A DNA stretch of 64,000 bases from positions 1 through 64,000 of the forward strand of contig JARVKI010000119.1 of the NCBI GenBank assembly GCA_036674765.1. The letters run 5' to 3'. Numbering within the stretch: position 1 is the first letter of the stretch; every line of letters begins with the position of its first letter. This stretch comes from Seiridium cupressi (Eukaryota > Ascomycota > Sordariomycetes > Amphisphaeriales > Sporocadaceae). The notes beneath the pieces are model-generated. The model had not been told where the DNA came from and searched no databases. It saw only the letters and a list, made by a program, of their open reading frames with translations. Of the stretch, positions 47,771-59,040 are shown piece by piece. The position numbers and the translations under genes are program-made.

Positions 47771-49216
47771 TCACTTTCCTGCAAGCTTTCGGCCCATACT
47801 GTCCAAGACCTCCACGGATATCCAGGCGCCTTTGCTGCCCGCGTGTGCGCCCGCCTTGCTAAGTAGCGCTGCTAGCTCGAGATTCCCATCTTTTAAAGCC
47901 TGCCAAAGGAATGGATGGCCGTCAATTGTGCCATCTACTGATGATACTTTGCAGATGAGTTTCTCTCCCAGTCTCTTCCAATCATCAGCCGCATGATCTG
48001 GGTAACGTATCGATACAAAGGCCTGCATCGGGTCAAGGACCCCTGCTACCTTCATCCCAGCTGGAATGTTGACCTCTGCTCCCGCATCGATAAGATAGCT
48101 AGCCGCCACGAGACTTCCGTCGATGATGGCTCTAGATAGTAGACAATGATGGTGGCCCGTGTTGTTGACCACGTTTGGATCGACGCCGGCATTGAGCATA
48201 ATCTTGAGCAGCTCAGGGGATCTTAGCCGGAAAGCATGGGATAGAGGATGACTGTAGGGTTGGTCGATTTGCGGGGGAATGCGGTAGCCTGATTCCAGAA
48301 GATACTTTACGACTGGAAAAACTCGGGTGGACTTATTCGGTGTCGGATCCAGGTTGTAGGAGTCCCTCAAGGCACGCACAGCGAGTTTTGATAGAATCGA
48401 GGTGGATTCAGCCGTGTCCGTCGGCGCCATGGGCGCAATGAACTTGGCCTGCTATAATTTCAGTAGTTGTCCCTCAGAGTATAGATACTTCGCGAGGTGT
48501 TAGACTGGGGAGTGGTCCACGTAACCCTGCTGTGTAAATAAAAAGAATTGAATCTTACCATTTCCAAGTCGGCAACGTATTCCAGGGGCAGATAGCCAGC
48601 CTTGTCTTTCAAGTTAGGATTGCCTCCATTCTCGATCAACGCTGCGGCTAGATCGCTGTGGCCACGAACACAGCATACGTGAATGAGACTGGGATTCAGG
48701 CCTCCAATGAAAGACTCGCGCATAGTCTTGAGTATGGGGCTCATAAGAGACCATCCAACAGTCTGACTATTTAAGGGCCGATTGACCACTGTCTGTGTGT
48801 CAACGCCCAAAGACTTTAGCGCCGACAGAGACGCCCGAAAAGCCGTTGTCTGCCCTTCCCAAGTGGCCCAAACCAGTGCAGCGGGAACCTTGTCCTTCGT
48901 CTCCTTAGCTCCCACAGCGTCGATTCGATAGAGCTCCGGAAGGACACAACTACACAATGTGGAACTCGTCCGGGCAAGAGCGAGGCCATCCTCGGCAGAA
49001 ATCCTTGGCACGATGGCGTACAGGATCTCATTCGGTAGTCCTATGGAAAGGTTAGCTTAGGACAGCAACCTTGAGATGCCAGAGAGAGATACTTGTGAGA
49101 TGATCGATACTGTCAGTTGGGATGCTTGCAGGGTGGAGGCCTGGCTCCTGCAAGCGCCTGCGCTTGGAGGTATCAGGTCTGTGGCTCTTGGTGCGGGCTC
49201 TTTTGGGAGCCATCAT
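47771..49216 (-). CDS. F-box-like ankyrin-repeat protein (paralog C)
   Basis: Predicted 428 residues from three exons: 49216-49093 (124 nt), 49040-48559 (482 nt) and 48451-47771. The first two exons have exactly the lengths and phases of paralog A, showing common descent. The N-terminus is basic (MMAPKRARTKS, then SKRRRLQ) and may direct nuclear entry. The F-box-like segment reads LPNEILYAIVPRISAEDGLALARTS. Ankyrin-like repeats include HVCCVRGHSDLAAALIENGGNPN, PELLKIMLNAGVDPNVV, AASYLIDAGAEVNIP and NLELAALLSKAGAHAG. There is no acidic tail; the protein ends GRKLAGK. A substrate-recruiting role is inferred only. This is the cleanest member of the cluster. Confidence 0.82.
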
Positions 49217-51351
49217 GGGCTGTCAATATGCTGATGTGACGATGGGAATGGATGTGATGAACAAGAGAAATTGGTTCGGGAGTGCTAGTTGATGGGAAAT
49301 TTGTTGCAGGGACGAATCTGATGGTGGGGGAGAAGTGTTTGCGTTGTTGATCCAAGAAGCGTTGTTGGGCACTTTGGTAGCGGCTACTAGATTAAGTGGG
49401 AAGCTTTCTTGACGAACGGACTCTCCTAATAACGACAGTTGTAGGGGCAACAGTGGTCAGTGAGGAAGTGGCCAGTGAGGAACTTAGCGATCAATGTACG
49501 AAAGCTAGTGGTCGGTATATGAAAGTTTGTGGTCAGCGCACGAAGGCCAGCAGTCGGCGTACGAGGATCAGCAGTCAGTGTATACAAGTCAGTCCTCAAC
49601 GTACGCAAGTCGGTGGCCAATATACACAAGTCAGTTAAGCGGCAGCCTAACTGAATTTTGGAACTTAGCAAAGGGTGTCTTCTGGACCATCGAAAGTGGT
49701 GTTCACACGCAGCTTCACTCGCCAAGGTATCTAGTGAAAACCCCATTAAACGTGCCTTCGCAACAAGAATAGCAATGACCGTCGCCAAGTCTTCGTCTCA
49801 CACGACCAATATGATTACTAGAGCCTAGTGGACAGCGAAAGGGAATTCAAAGGTAATGATATCTTCTTCCGTAGAGACTGCAGTTGTCAAAGTGTAGCTA
49901 GGATACGATGGTGTAATAACGAAGCCAAATTAATTGCGGATTTCCAAGTAACACGAATCTAACCTGGAAATTTTCTACTGCCATATGAATGCCTAGTCTA
50001 GAGAGCAATCGACTCTTCGAGGGGAACTTCCGGTATTCCATAGTTGTAAAAACTAGTCTACAGATCACTTATGTAAGTATTGGCATGCTGGTCTGGACAC
50101 TATGAAAGGAATTTGATTTTAGAAGAAAATAGTTTATCTGAAAATGGCAATAAAACACGAGGCATGCTGGAGAGCGTTGGTGGGGTATCCTTCATCAGAA
50201 TGACCATTGAGAACCATCATGAGGTTGCCAATAATCGAAGGAGAATTAACCGACTCTGCGTTTTCTTCGTATTGGTGATTTCGACCAGAAAACCTAGGCA
50301 AATATCAGCTAAGATAATATACTATCACCGAGTATGGCTTTTAGACCTAGTCAAAGGCCTTTCAAAAAGTCCAGATGTCTTACCCCATTCAGAATTCCAG
50401 ATAACCAGGACGGTCGTTGTCTCGAAGAACCACGATAAGAGACGATTAGCTTGTGCGCTTCCTCCTTCCGGCGGTGTTACATTAGGAACCAGCGAGTTGT
50501 TCGGCTCTCTTTTTTGGAAATTTTGCCTTCCCCACTCTGTCAATTGCATCACCTAGCAGTCGTATTGCCTCAGGAGAACATGACAGACTCGACAACTACA
50601 GCTTCTGGACCCGTTTTGAATCCAGATAACTATTTCGGGGGTTATCGGGGAGATAATAGGGACCACTGACGTAGGAAATGTTCTCCATATATCTTGATGA
50701 GAATAGCATTGGGTTTATTTTGATATCTACTGTACCTCCCACCTAGTCCAAACACCATTCTCAATGGAGGATTGCTAGACTCTTGGTGGCTCGATAGTCG
50801 CTGAAACTACAGTCTCAAATCGAACAAATGTTTATTCGAGCATTTTAAGACTACTATCGTGATTGTTGTGACTATGATAATATTGACGTTGTTGCGACCA
50901 ACAGCAACACGAAACTGCGAGTTTCCCTTGATAGCTATAAGCTATGCTAGGGAATAAGATACAATTCGACCGAAAACCACCAGTCCATCGATTGAGAGAG
51001 GATTAACAGATATTTTGAGGCATCGAGTTTGTGCGCTCCTTTAACCCAGGCTTCCGAGTAAGGTTAACTGCCGCAAACGAAGTACAATGAAGCACATTTG
51101 CGGTGCATTTTGGGAGAACACTCTCTCTACAATGTACTGGAGGAGGGGCGGGTAATTCCTATTGCAATTTGGGTGGCTGCCCGTGACAATCTGTTTGACT
51201 ACGAAGAGTTAATCTCAACCCGACCGAGGTTGAGCAAGAGAAGACAGAAATAGAAAGAATTTAGTAGAGGTAGTTCCAGCATTCAACACACGAAGCACAC
51301 ACGAAGGACACGTCTGAACAATTGTCGTTTGACTACCTGCCTGAATCAATA
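49217..51351. other. AT-rich non-coding region with a 21-bp repeat
   Basis: About 2.1 kb. It starts with a degenerate 21-bp tandem array (listed separately), then AT-rich sequence to the ABM gene. Open frames lack family features. Confidence 0.5.
49455..49634. repeat. Degenerate 21-bp tandem repeat
   Basis: About seven to eight imperfect copies of a unit like GGTCAGTATACGAAAGTCAGT. The period is seven codons, so the plus-strand frame stays open and spells Gln-Tyr/Arg-Thr-x-Val/Ala-Ser-type heptads. No start, signal or family supports translation. Confidence 0.75.
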
Positions 51352-51711
51352 ATGGCCCAACCGAAGCAACTGACACTATATTTCACTTTCCGCATCAAAC
51401 CACATCTTATCGAAGAATTCAAAGCTGCCCATCGACCAGTGTGGGCGGCATGCGCCGCTGAGCCAGAGTGCCTCCTCTTCGACGTTTTCCAGGATCCTGC
51501 GACCCATGGGAAGTCCCGCTTCGTTGAGATCCGGAACGCCAACAAGCAATGGTTCGAGAAGGAACAGCTGACGAAGCCATACTACGCTACGCTGTGGGAT
51601 CAATCGAAGCCCACGTGGGAGAAGGAGGCCCAGCTCGAGTACTTTGTGAGAGAAGGCGAGGGAAGCATCTACCGGAAAGGATACATTGATGGCGGAAGAT
51701 TGGTGGAGTAA
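51352..51711 (+). CDS. ABM-domain monooxygenase-like protein
   Basis: Intronless 119-residue protein with an antibiotic-biosynthesis-monooxygenase (YgiN-like) ferredoxin fold. It starts MAQPKQLTLYFTFRIKPHLIEEFK, with the typical beta strand then helix. It continues EPECLLFDVFQDPATHGKSRFVEI, the family signature around xFxVxQDP...FxxxExW, and PYYATLWDQSKP. Members are small cofactor-free oxygenases or stress-related quinone modifiers. The exact reaction here is unknown. No signal peptide, so probably cytosolic. It converges on a Zn2Cys6 regulator 309 bp away, which may be chance. The ATG at 51352 was chosen because upstream in-frame codons lack an ATG. Confidence 0.85.
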   Translation: MAQPKQLTLYFTFRIKPHLIEEFKAAHRPVWAACAAEPECLLFDVFQDPATHGKSRFVEIRNANKQWFEKEQLTKPYYATLWDQSKPTWEKEAQLEYFVREGEGSIYRKGYIDGGRLVE

Positions 51712-52020
51712 AGGATATTTCTGGTAGGAGGCAATTTGGTCTGGTCCGAACAGTCTTCTCCGAGGGATGGAGTAGCCTAGAAACATACAGTCTAGTATGA
51801 TGAGGACGTGGTCGCAGGCGCGACTGCCAGCAGAAACACAGATGCTGAGGTCAAGTCACGTTAAGCCCGACGCTGAAGATATTATTCCCCATTTGATCAC
51901 TGGAAATTCGACGATTCCTTCTAGTATGACTTCTGACATACAAAAAGTCTTTGACCCGTTTAGCACGGGCCGAGAGGTCAATTTTGCTTCCGATACTCAG
52001 GCTGCTCCTGGTTGAGTGCA
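51712..52020. other. Short convergent intergenic region
   Basis: About 310 bp of 3' flanks between the ABM gene and the Zn2Cys6 gene. Nothing else seen. Confidence 0.5.
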
Positions 52021-53437
52021 CTACTCTAGCTTGAGATCCTCAGCTCTTATATTTGTGAGGAGCTCGGCAGTACGCATCACTTCCGAGGTTTCATTTTCGA
52101 CGAGGTCTGTATTTTTCGAGGAATGGACACAGCTTGTGACTATGAGTCGAAGCACTTGATGGAATAGGAACATTGCAACTTCATCGATTCGTACTGGCCA
52201 GACCGTCCCATCTTTCTGCCGCAGATGTTTCGCCAAGGAGTCCCAGACTTCTAGCTGATGTAGCAGATCGCGTTTTCTGTCGCCGAGTTCCAGCGCGGCT
52301 GGATCGGACCTACCGGTGTCTGCAAGAAAGTCAAAAGTTGTGTTGGCAATGTCAAGCAGTTTCATTCGCCCGGTTCTAATGTGCTCCGTTCGATCTGGGT
52401 CCTCAATCATAGCAACCAGTGTTCTTTCGTGGCTGGTTCGTGGGCGTCCGTTCATTTGCGAATGTTTTGCCATTCTTCTAGACCCGGGACAAGGGGCGAA
52501 GAAGACCTTGAGGGCGAACATATCTACCTGTGGCAAGTCCGGGTTCTCGGGGGGCATAATATCCCCCTTTTCGTTGAGGGAAGTCCTGATTCGCCAGTCT
52601 CTCATGATTCGTAGGCCCTGGGCTAGATGCTGTATCGCTGCGGCGTAGTTGTGTTGCATTATCTCGACGCTGAAGAACAGTTGGCAGCATTGCAATGCGG
52701 CACCAGCCGCATCATGCCCGCCATGAAATAATCTCCGTGTTAAAGATCCAATGGCCGCATTGTAGCTCTCAAAGACAGGTCGAAGTTCATGCGCATGATG
52801 GGTCTTGATGGTATGATAGTCCCCATATTTGGCGTACTTCTCACGCAAGGCGCTCATCGACATCAAAGCGTAGCGAATAGACGGGTCGGCTTTCGAGGAT
52901 ATCAAGATCCCAGTCGCTTCTACTTCGTACGCATATTTGAGGCCAACGACGGGCTTGTGGATGAACTGGAACTGTCTAGCCAGCTCTCGAAGACCATGCG
53001 ATGATGTTGGATATGCCGAAGTAGCCGTAGAGGGATGGGCTGCGGTCGCGGCTCGTACAGCCGTGACATGCTCTGACGGTTTGGTGTTGACGAAATTTGA
53101 GTTGTAGCCATCACATCGCCGTCCTGTGCTGGAGCATTTCAGACAAGACGGCTTGGCTTCGTCGCATTTAACTTTGCGTTTTCTGATGTACCATTGTCAG
53201 CAACCTGGATACGCCTTCGTTCAGCCAAGCCGGTTGGTTACACGGCTTCTTAACAAAACCATGCTGGGGAAAGATCCGATGGCTCCGTTTCGGCAGTGTG
53301 GTTCCTTTCCTTGCTCCATTTGGTTGTACTTACCGACAAGTTAAGCATCCCGTCTTCACTTTCGGCTTGTACGCGCGCTGTGACTTCACGCTGGTACCGG
53401 CGTTCTCTGGCGCGATTTCCGAATGAGATGTAGGCAT
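52021..53437 (-). CDS. Zn2Cys6 fungal transcription factor
   Basis: Predicted 421 residues from two exons, 53437-53334 and 53182-52021. The intron splits the zinc cluster, and splicing rebuilds CLTCRKRKVKCDEAKPSC then LKCSSTGRRC (Cys31, 34, 41, 48, 51, 58), exact Zn2Cys6 spacing. The short N-terminus is Ser/Lys rich. After a linker, the regulatory region begins near LRELARQFQF, and segments like ADPSIRYALMSMSALREKY and RLFHGGHDAAGAALQCCQLFFSVEIM fit the fungal-specific factor family (DUF3468-like). It should bind CGG-type elements in the nucleus. The target is unknown; the neighbouring ABM gene is a candidate only by proximity. No frame defect. Confidence 0.88.
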
Positions 53438-54741
53438 AATCTCCGCGGCGGCCGCACACTAAGGATTGGCGCACGCCTTCACGTACTGGAGCAGCTCATA
53501 TGCGACGAAGCCTATCGCTAATGTGTCGCGGAAGGTTCATTTGCATGGCGTCTTTTGAACTTGATTGCTGACGGATTACGCCCATTGGGTCGCTCCGGTG
53601 GCCGCTGAAGACAGCGGCTAACGAGCCTGGAAAATGGCGCGGCGCCCACCAAGCTTAGCGAAGCATGGGGGGGCGAACAGCCCAATGACAGCGCTAGAAG
53701 GATCTACCAAGGCCTCCGTCCCAATCCTCTCAGAACTACCTTAACTAATTGCTTACATTACCCATAGGCCAAGAACGCCCACATTATCATCTCCAGCACG
53801 AGGCTACGTCCAAGAGAATCCCTGCCGATAGGATGTGCTTGTCTTGCTGGCACTGTCCTATAAACCCACTACATGTTGTTCCGTGCCCATGTGTATCCTC
53901 CTCATTGTAATAATGTATGGTATATGTGATCATCTTCATGAATACCACCAGGTAGCCATCTGAGGCATCATATATACCTCAACGAGTGCCTGTGGTCAGC
54001 TGGCAGACAGCTCGTCATGCACGTCTCGTCTAATGAGCAGCCCAGGTCATTTGTGAACTGTGCCTCTTGGTTTTGCGATCATCTTTTAGCTATCACGGCT
54101 AGCCCGTCCTCTGAACCCAACACCAGGAACTGCGTTCTATTAAACACCGTCGGAGTCAAGACGGTAGAGTGTTACTCAATAGTAGTTTGAATAAGTAGTC
54201 CCCCAAAACCCCTCCGAACTTTCTTGCACTCTGTGAACAAGTCTATCATAACCCAATAAGTGAATTATAGATGATGAGTAGCATCTTGCCAGCAACTCTA
54301 GTTTATAATCAAATTAAAAGACACTCGGCCGCCTCACAAGTTTTCATCAACCAATTTACGACTAAGGATCCAGGGCAGAACATACGATCGGCCATGTGAC
54401 AACTCCAGTAACAAGTGTACTGAAGATTGCCACAGTGGCTATCATTATGAAACAAGGGACTACCATTGCGACAATCAATGTGCCCCTGCATTCATACTCC
54501 AGGGTCAACTTATGCAGGCTATTTCATCTGGGAAAAGAAGAACAAAGCCAAAGCTTAGTTGCAAATGGCATTGTCTGCGACGCCATGGGCTGGGTGTGTT
54601 ACGGAAACAGCAAGTTTAGACCATTGTGTGTTCGGTAATGGTTCAAACCTGAATCATTATTGGTGGCGATTATAAGCCGTCCACACTGATGCTGAGTACA
54701 CCTTAGAATCGACAGCCACCTCGTTTCATTGGAAGTCTATT
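53438..54741. other. Intergenic region
   Basis: About 1.3 kb, divergent between the Zn2Cys6 gene (-) and an unknown gene (+). Short frames near 54.3-54.6 kb are not convincing. Confidence 0.5.
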
Positions 54742-56105
54742 ATGGACGATCTACCCAGAGCTCCTGGCAGACCAATACCAACATGTGTGCGTCATGGTCG
54801 AAGGACATGCTATCAATGCTTGCATAGCTTTAACTGCGATGTGAATGGTAACTACGATGGCGATACTCAGTATGGACTTAGGGAAGCCAGGAGAGTGGCT
54901 CCATGCGCCGGCAAGGATGCACTATTCATCCCTCAACTAGACGCACACCTGGGCCTCACAGCTGGTGTAAGTGGCGGTAGCGCGCAGCTCGATGGACTGG
55001 AATTCGAGCAGGAAATCACCATGAACAGTATAGAGATCATCCAACCACCAGCAGTTGCGCCCAACAAAGATTGGTTCCATTACTGCAAGGAGTGCGAACT
55101 GACGTGGATGTCAGGCTCTGAAGGATCGTTTGCGGCTGCAGCACATCCGTCTCACCTGGCTATACGTGACAAGCGAACGCTCGTCTGCTGGGCGGGTGTG
55201 CAAGACCAAGCCTCGGAAAACTCTTCGACATCTCGTGCGTTTCATCATTTTGGCCCTGCATCCAAGTTCAATGGCTGGGACGAGGTAGCCAGTCCCACTG
55301 AGGCTATGATCACGGCCACGTTGAAGGCACTCCGAAAAGCCCGGCTGAGCATTGCTCCCGAGAGATGTTCTACAATCCAAGTCTCGGCTACAACCAACAG
55401 CGATACTTTCGTAGAGAAAGCAGGGGTTTTCCGGCTCGTCGTCTTGGTTTCCGATTTGAATCTCGTCAAAGTCCTAACATCTCTGCACACTTGTCTTCTA
55501 TGGAATGAAAAGAACAAAACCTATAGGACGATAAATGACGAGACGATGGAGGCCGTTCAGCGACTGGGCTCATATGAGTTGCTTCATCTCCTGGAAGAGG
55601 AGCTTGATCTGCTGGCCGAATGTGGAATCATGGTAAATATCTAATCTATTTGTTCCCTTGCCCGCCTCAAAACGAGCGGGTCCCTTCTCCCAACGAAGAA
55701 AATGGCATTGACTCGGATTTTGAATAGGTGAAGTGGTACCTGGTCCACCCATCTCTTAACAAGGCGATTTCTGGTCTTAATGAGCTAAGCACAACAATAG
55801 ACATGAAACCAATTAATGCGCAGTCCCCCCCAGACTCCGATGATACGGTCGATCGATCTGCGAGAGGGGGGAATTCTTTGATTTGCCCACCCGCTTCCTT
55901 GGATCAACCCAGCCCTCCGGTGGAAGGTACGCAGCAGCTCGTTGTGAACCCAGAAGCAAATTCTCGAACAAACTCGCTGAAGAAAAGAAAGTTCAATGGA
56001 ATTGAGGCTGATAGCATCGAGACTGGGGCCCCAAGGGATGGACCAGGTCTGGCGAGAAGCGCAGAGGGCAGACCACGTGATGGCTCGCCCGACACTCACA
56101 AATAG
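54742..56105 (+). CDS. Unknown fungal protein, possible RNase H-like fold
   Basis: Two exons (54742-55632 and 55728-56105) join in phase 0 to give 422 residues. I cannot name it. The N-terminus has Cys/His pairs (PTCVRHGRRTCYQCLHSFNC). A second pair (WFHYCKECELTW) precedes a core, LVCWAGVQDQA...SRAFHHFGP, then PTEAMITATLKALRKARL and FRLVVLVSDLNLVKVLTSLHTCLLW. Later comes MKWYLVHPSLNKAISGLNEL. Alternating strands with a helix after 'TEAMITATLKAL' recall the fungal RNase H-like fold seen in many hypothetical proteins, but the acidic catalytic set cannot be assigned by eye. The C-terminal 110 residues are Pro/Ser-rich with an NLS-like LKKRKFNG. Confidence 0.65.
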
Positions 56106-56414
56106 GCGGTGGATCAATAAAGAGCAATATTGAGGGAATCTGGGCTCTTCAGAACCTTGAAGACATCGCTCTTCAACGAAATCTTTTTTCACTGGCATAA
56201 TCCATAATGGCGGCACCGGCTAGACACGGTGAAGATACTATCATGCCATCACAAACCCCTATAATTTATCATTAAAGCGGCACGATATTGTGATACGCCA
56301 TTATAGCGCTGCATACAAGATAAACCTATTGCTTCGAAAATATCCGGTGTCATCATCTGGCCTATATTGAACTCTATAACATGATTGGGAAGCTAATTGC
56401 CTTTGGAACCCGCG
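56106..56414. other. Short convergent intergenic region
   Basis: About 310 bp of 3' flanks between the unknown gene and the cutinase gene. Nothing recognised. Confidence 0.5.
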
Positions 56415-57274
56415 CTACAGCAAGGTCTGCACAAACTGGACAGCGGGGTTTACACTGGACGTATAATCAAGGTGGTTACCGGTGATAATCAACGTTCCCT
56501 GGCATACCAAGTCGCCTTGATTGCAGTAAATCTTTGTCTTGGCCTTGGCAATGTTGGGGATCACGCCACCGTCTTGCGCCTTCTGCGTGTCGCCGAAAGT
56601 CACAGCAGCGGCTATGCGGCTCACAGTGGTCGCTGTTGCAGACTCGATGGACCTGTGTACCATGGCGGCACCCTGGCTATAGCCTGCAACGACGAGCTTA
56701 GCGCTTGGGCACTTCGCTACAACGCTTAAAGTTAGCAATGTTTTTCACCGGGCAGTATGCTGAAACGAATCATCAGGAACCAGCATTCGTGCTTTAAGAG
56801 CAAATACACTCGGCCAGGAAGTGCTTGCTCGTATAATGAGCGATAAAGGGCACGAAAACAATACGGAAAGTTGCCTACCGGCTGCCTGGTTGAGCAGAGT
56901 GGTCATAGCAGCAGCTTCATCAGCTGGACAACCACCATCCTCGAAGTTGCCTTCTAGGGTGGCCGAATAGTTGATTCCTTGGACTGCGAGATCGGTACCC
57001 ACAGCATTGCTGAGTGCAGTTGCGAACTGCTGGCCAGGCATGTCACCCTAGAGCTCAACTTAGTTACCATTCGTAACAGGTAGAAACATGTTTGACTTAC
57101 CAAATTGCCACCCTGCGTGCTTCCACGGGCGAAGAAGAGGATTACTCCCTTACAACCACCTTGAGTATACTCGTTGGCCGTGGTGCCGTAGGTCTTGCGC
57201 TCCTCAAGATCTACAGGAGCCGAGGCAGCAAGGGCAACCAAGAGGGCGGAGGCAACAGACAGTGAGAGCTTCAT
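56415..57274 (-). CDS. Cutinase (secreted serine esterase)
   Basis: Predicted 214-residue secreted esterase acting on cutin and short-chain esters outside the cell. Exons are 57274-57101, 57047-56879 and 56716-56415, phases 0 and 1. The signal peptide is MKLSLSVASALLVALAASA. The mature part has GCKGVILFFARGSTQGGN (oxyanion loop region), nucleophile Ser128 in AGYSQGA, Asp183 in NQGDLVC and His196 in TGNHLDY. The Ser-Asp-His spacings of 55 and 13 residues match the classical Fusarium cutinase exactly. Cysteines flank the core as in the family. It may serve plant-surface degradation and would usually be induced by cutin monomers, though no promoter site was proven. No frame defect. Confidence 0.95.
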
Positions 57275-58567
57275 GTTTGCAGTTGCGGCGACAGTGATTG
57301 TGGAGTTCAAGCTATCCGAGATGCCTTGAACGAGTGTGTTGCCGTCTGGACAGATCTCCAACGGCTAGAACACAAAGCAGGGTATCGGGCTTGATATACG
57401 TCCTCGACTCCATCTTTTGTCAAGAGTCCAGCCAAGATACGACAGTCTCATGGATATCTGCCCACTCGACGCAGAGCGCCAGGATAAGACTACCCACCCA
57501 TGGAAGCCAGTGCCAAGATATCCAGAATAGCAGGTAAACAGACCAGCCAAGGAATAATGAGGTCTCAAGATCAGTTGAAAACTGGTACAGAGAATTATCC
57601 GAGGTGGTGAGGATGCTGCATCGCTGCAACCAGCTCTTGTATATCCAATAAACAATGCTCCAGCATCGTATCAATCAGTCTTGGTGTTCTCGGCACTTCT
57701 GGGATCTGGCAGTGCAACCATCCTGCGGTCGCGAAGCCTGGGCTTCACCCGGAAGTCGGTGCAGTAGAACTCGCTCTACCGCGCCACGGTAGCCTTGTCG
57801 CCTTCCGTTTCCAGCAACGGCACAATTTTCTTGTCCACAGACACGGGGACTAAATAAGAAAGGAGAAGCTGCAACTATGTGGGGATGCATGAGGTGGTCA
57901 ATAACATTGTTGGAGCTATCGGCCCCGACCAATTCGGGACACTTCCCCGATCGGTCCGTTGACAGGCACATAGATACATCTTTAACTTAATCATCATCTG
58001 TCCAATCATCTGGCATCATGATTATAAGTCAAGAGAGGATTCATTATTTTCTCGTCAATAAGCTTATTTCTTACCGACATGATATCAGGGGTATTACTCA
58101 ACTTGGTAATCAGTGATTTCGGGGTTGAAACTGTCACGCCTTGCTTCACCACCCTACAATGAACTGTGCTGCTTATGTATTAGATAAAAGAGGTCAGCTA
58201 AGGGGACTGCTGACAGCTGAAATGAGTCCAAGCCTTGGAAGCAATGTCAAGCCACGCCCTGGCCGCATGAGCAGCCAATCATGCCCGGAATTAATGTATG
58301 TGATAAAGAAACCGAGGCTGTATGTAGGACAAGTTCACAAAAGTCCTCCATAATGATTGGCGGAATATCAACTTTCTTACTAGATAAATACTACGTCATT
58401 GCTGTTGCTTCTGTTTGTTCTGACTGATAGGTTTAACATCCTCTCTTTGTGCTGGATGCTTTACTCAGAAATGGGTACAATCACCTGATTATGTCGAGCA
58501 AGAGGAACAATTTGTCCCACTATACAAAAGAGAAATGAATGGAGTGATTCGTATATTTTCCTAATAC
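57275..58567. other. Intergenic region with unassigned open frames
   Basis: About 1.3 kb. Minus-strand frames at 57365-57674 and 57675-57971 encode hydrophobic or basic segments that do not join convincingly; they could be remnants of a membrane protein. Nothing assigned. Confidence 0.4.
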
Positions 58568-59040
58568 TCATTGAATTGACTTGATAAAGAATGAAAGTAA
58601 TATATTGTATACTCCGTAGTAGTGGGAGCTGCCTGTGCAGCACCGATAGCATACACTTGGATGAAATCTTTCCTCACCCCGCGACCCCGATATTTCAAAC
58701 AGCCTAGCAGGTGAATCAACACCACAAATCCTGCAAAATGACTTGCAATTTCCTGAACAACACTTCAGAAGATTAGTAACGCAACTCTGCGGGTAAGTGG
58801 TGCTAGTATTTGGGATGCTGGGTAAGGAGGGGCAAGTGTTGAAAGAGTGACCAACTCACACCAAATGACCTTGCAGGATGGCGGTATGCAGTTCAGACAG
58901 CCTTTGGTAGTCGGAACCGGGCTTGGAGAGATCGTGATAGTATTACTTATGGCCGTTGTTGTTATTACTATTGTTACAGTAGCTAAAGTCACCGCTGTAA
59001 TAGCGCGGCCCGCGACGTTGAGTAAGTTGAAGAGATGCAT
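58568..59040 (-). CDS. Candidate small cysteine-rich secreted protein
   Basis: Tentative model. The ATG at 59040 opens a hydrophobic, Thr/Ile/Val-rich leader (starting MHLFNLLNVAG) that could be a signal peptide or anchor. It is followed by a Cys segment, KGCLNCIPPSCK. Using a GTCATT donor (exon 1 ends 58870) and a CCGCAG acceptor (exon 2 starts 58786), the frame continues SCVTNLLKCCSGNCKSFCRIC and gives 129 residues with 12 cysteines. Reading without splicing gives 91 residues with far fewer cysteines. A nearby GTGAGT donor would create a stop. The Cys spacing resembles small secreted fungal proteins, but I recognise no family. The donor is weak, and the C-terminal 40 residues may not belong. 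Confidence 0.4.

Noticed and set aside
57365..57971. A membrane protein gene downstream of the cutinase start
   Set aside because: The two hydrophobic or basic frames do not connect through credible splice sites, and no family was recognised.
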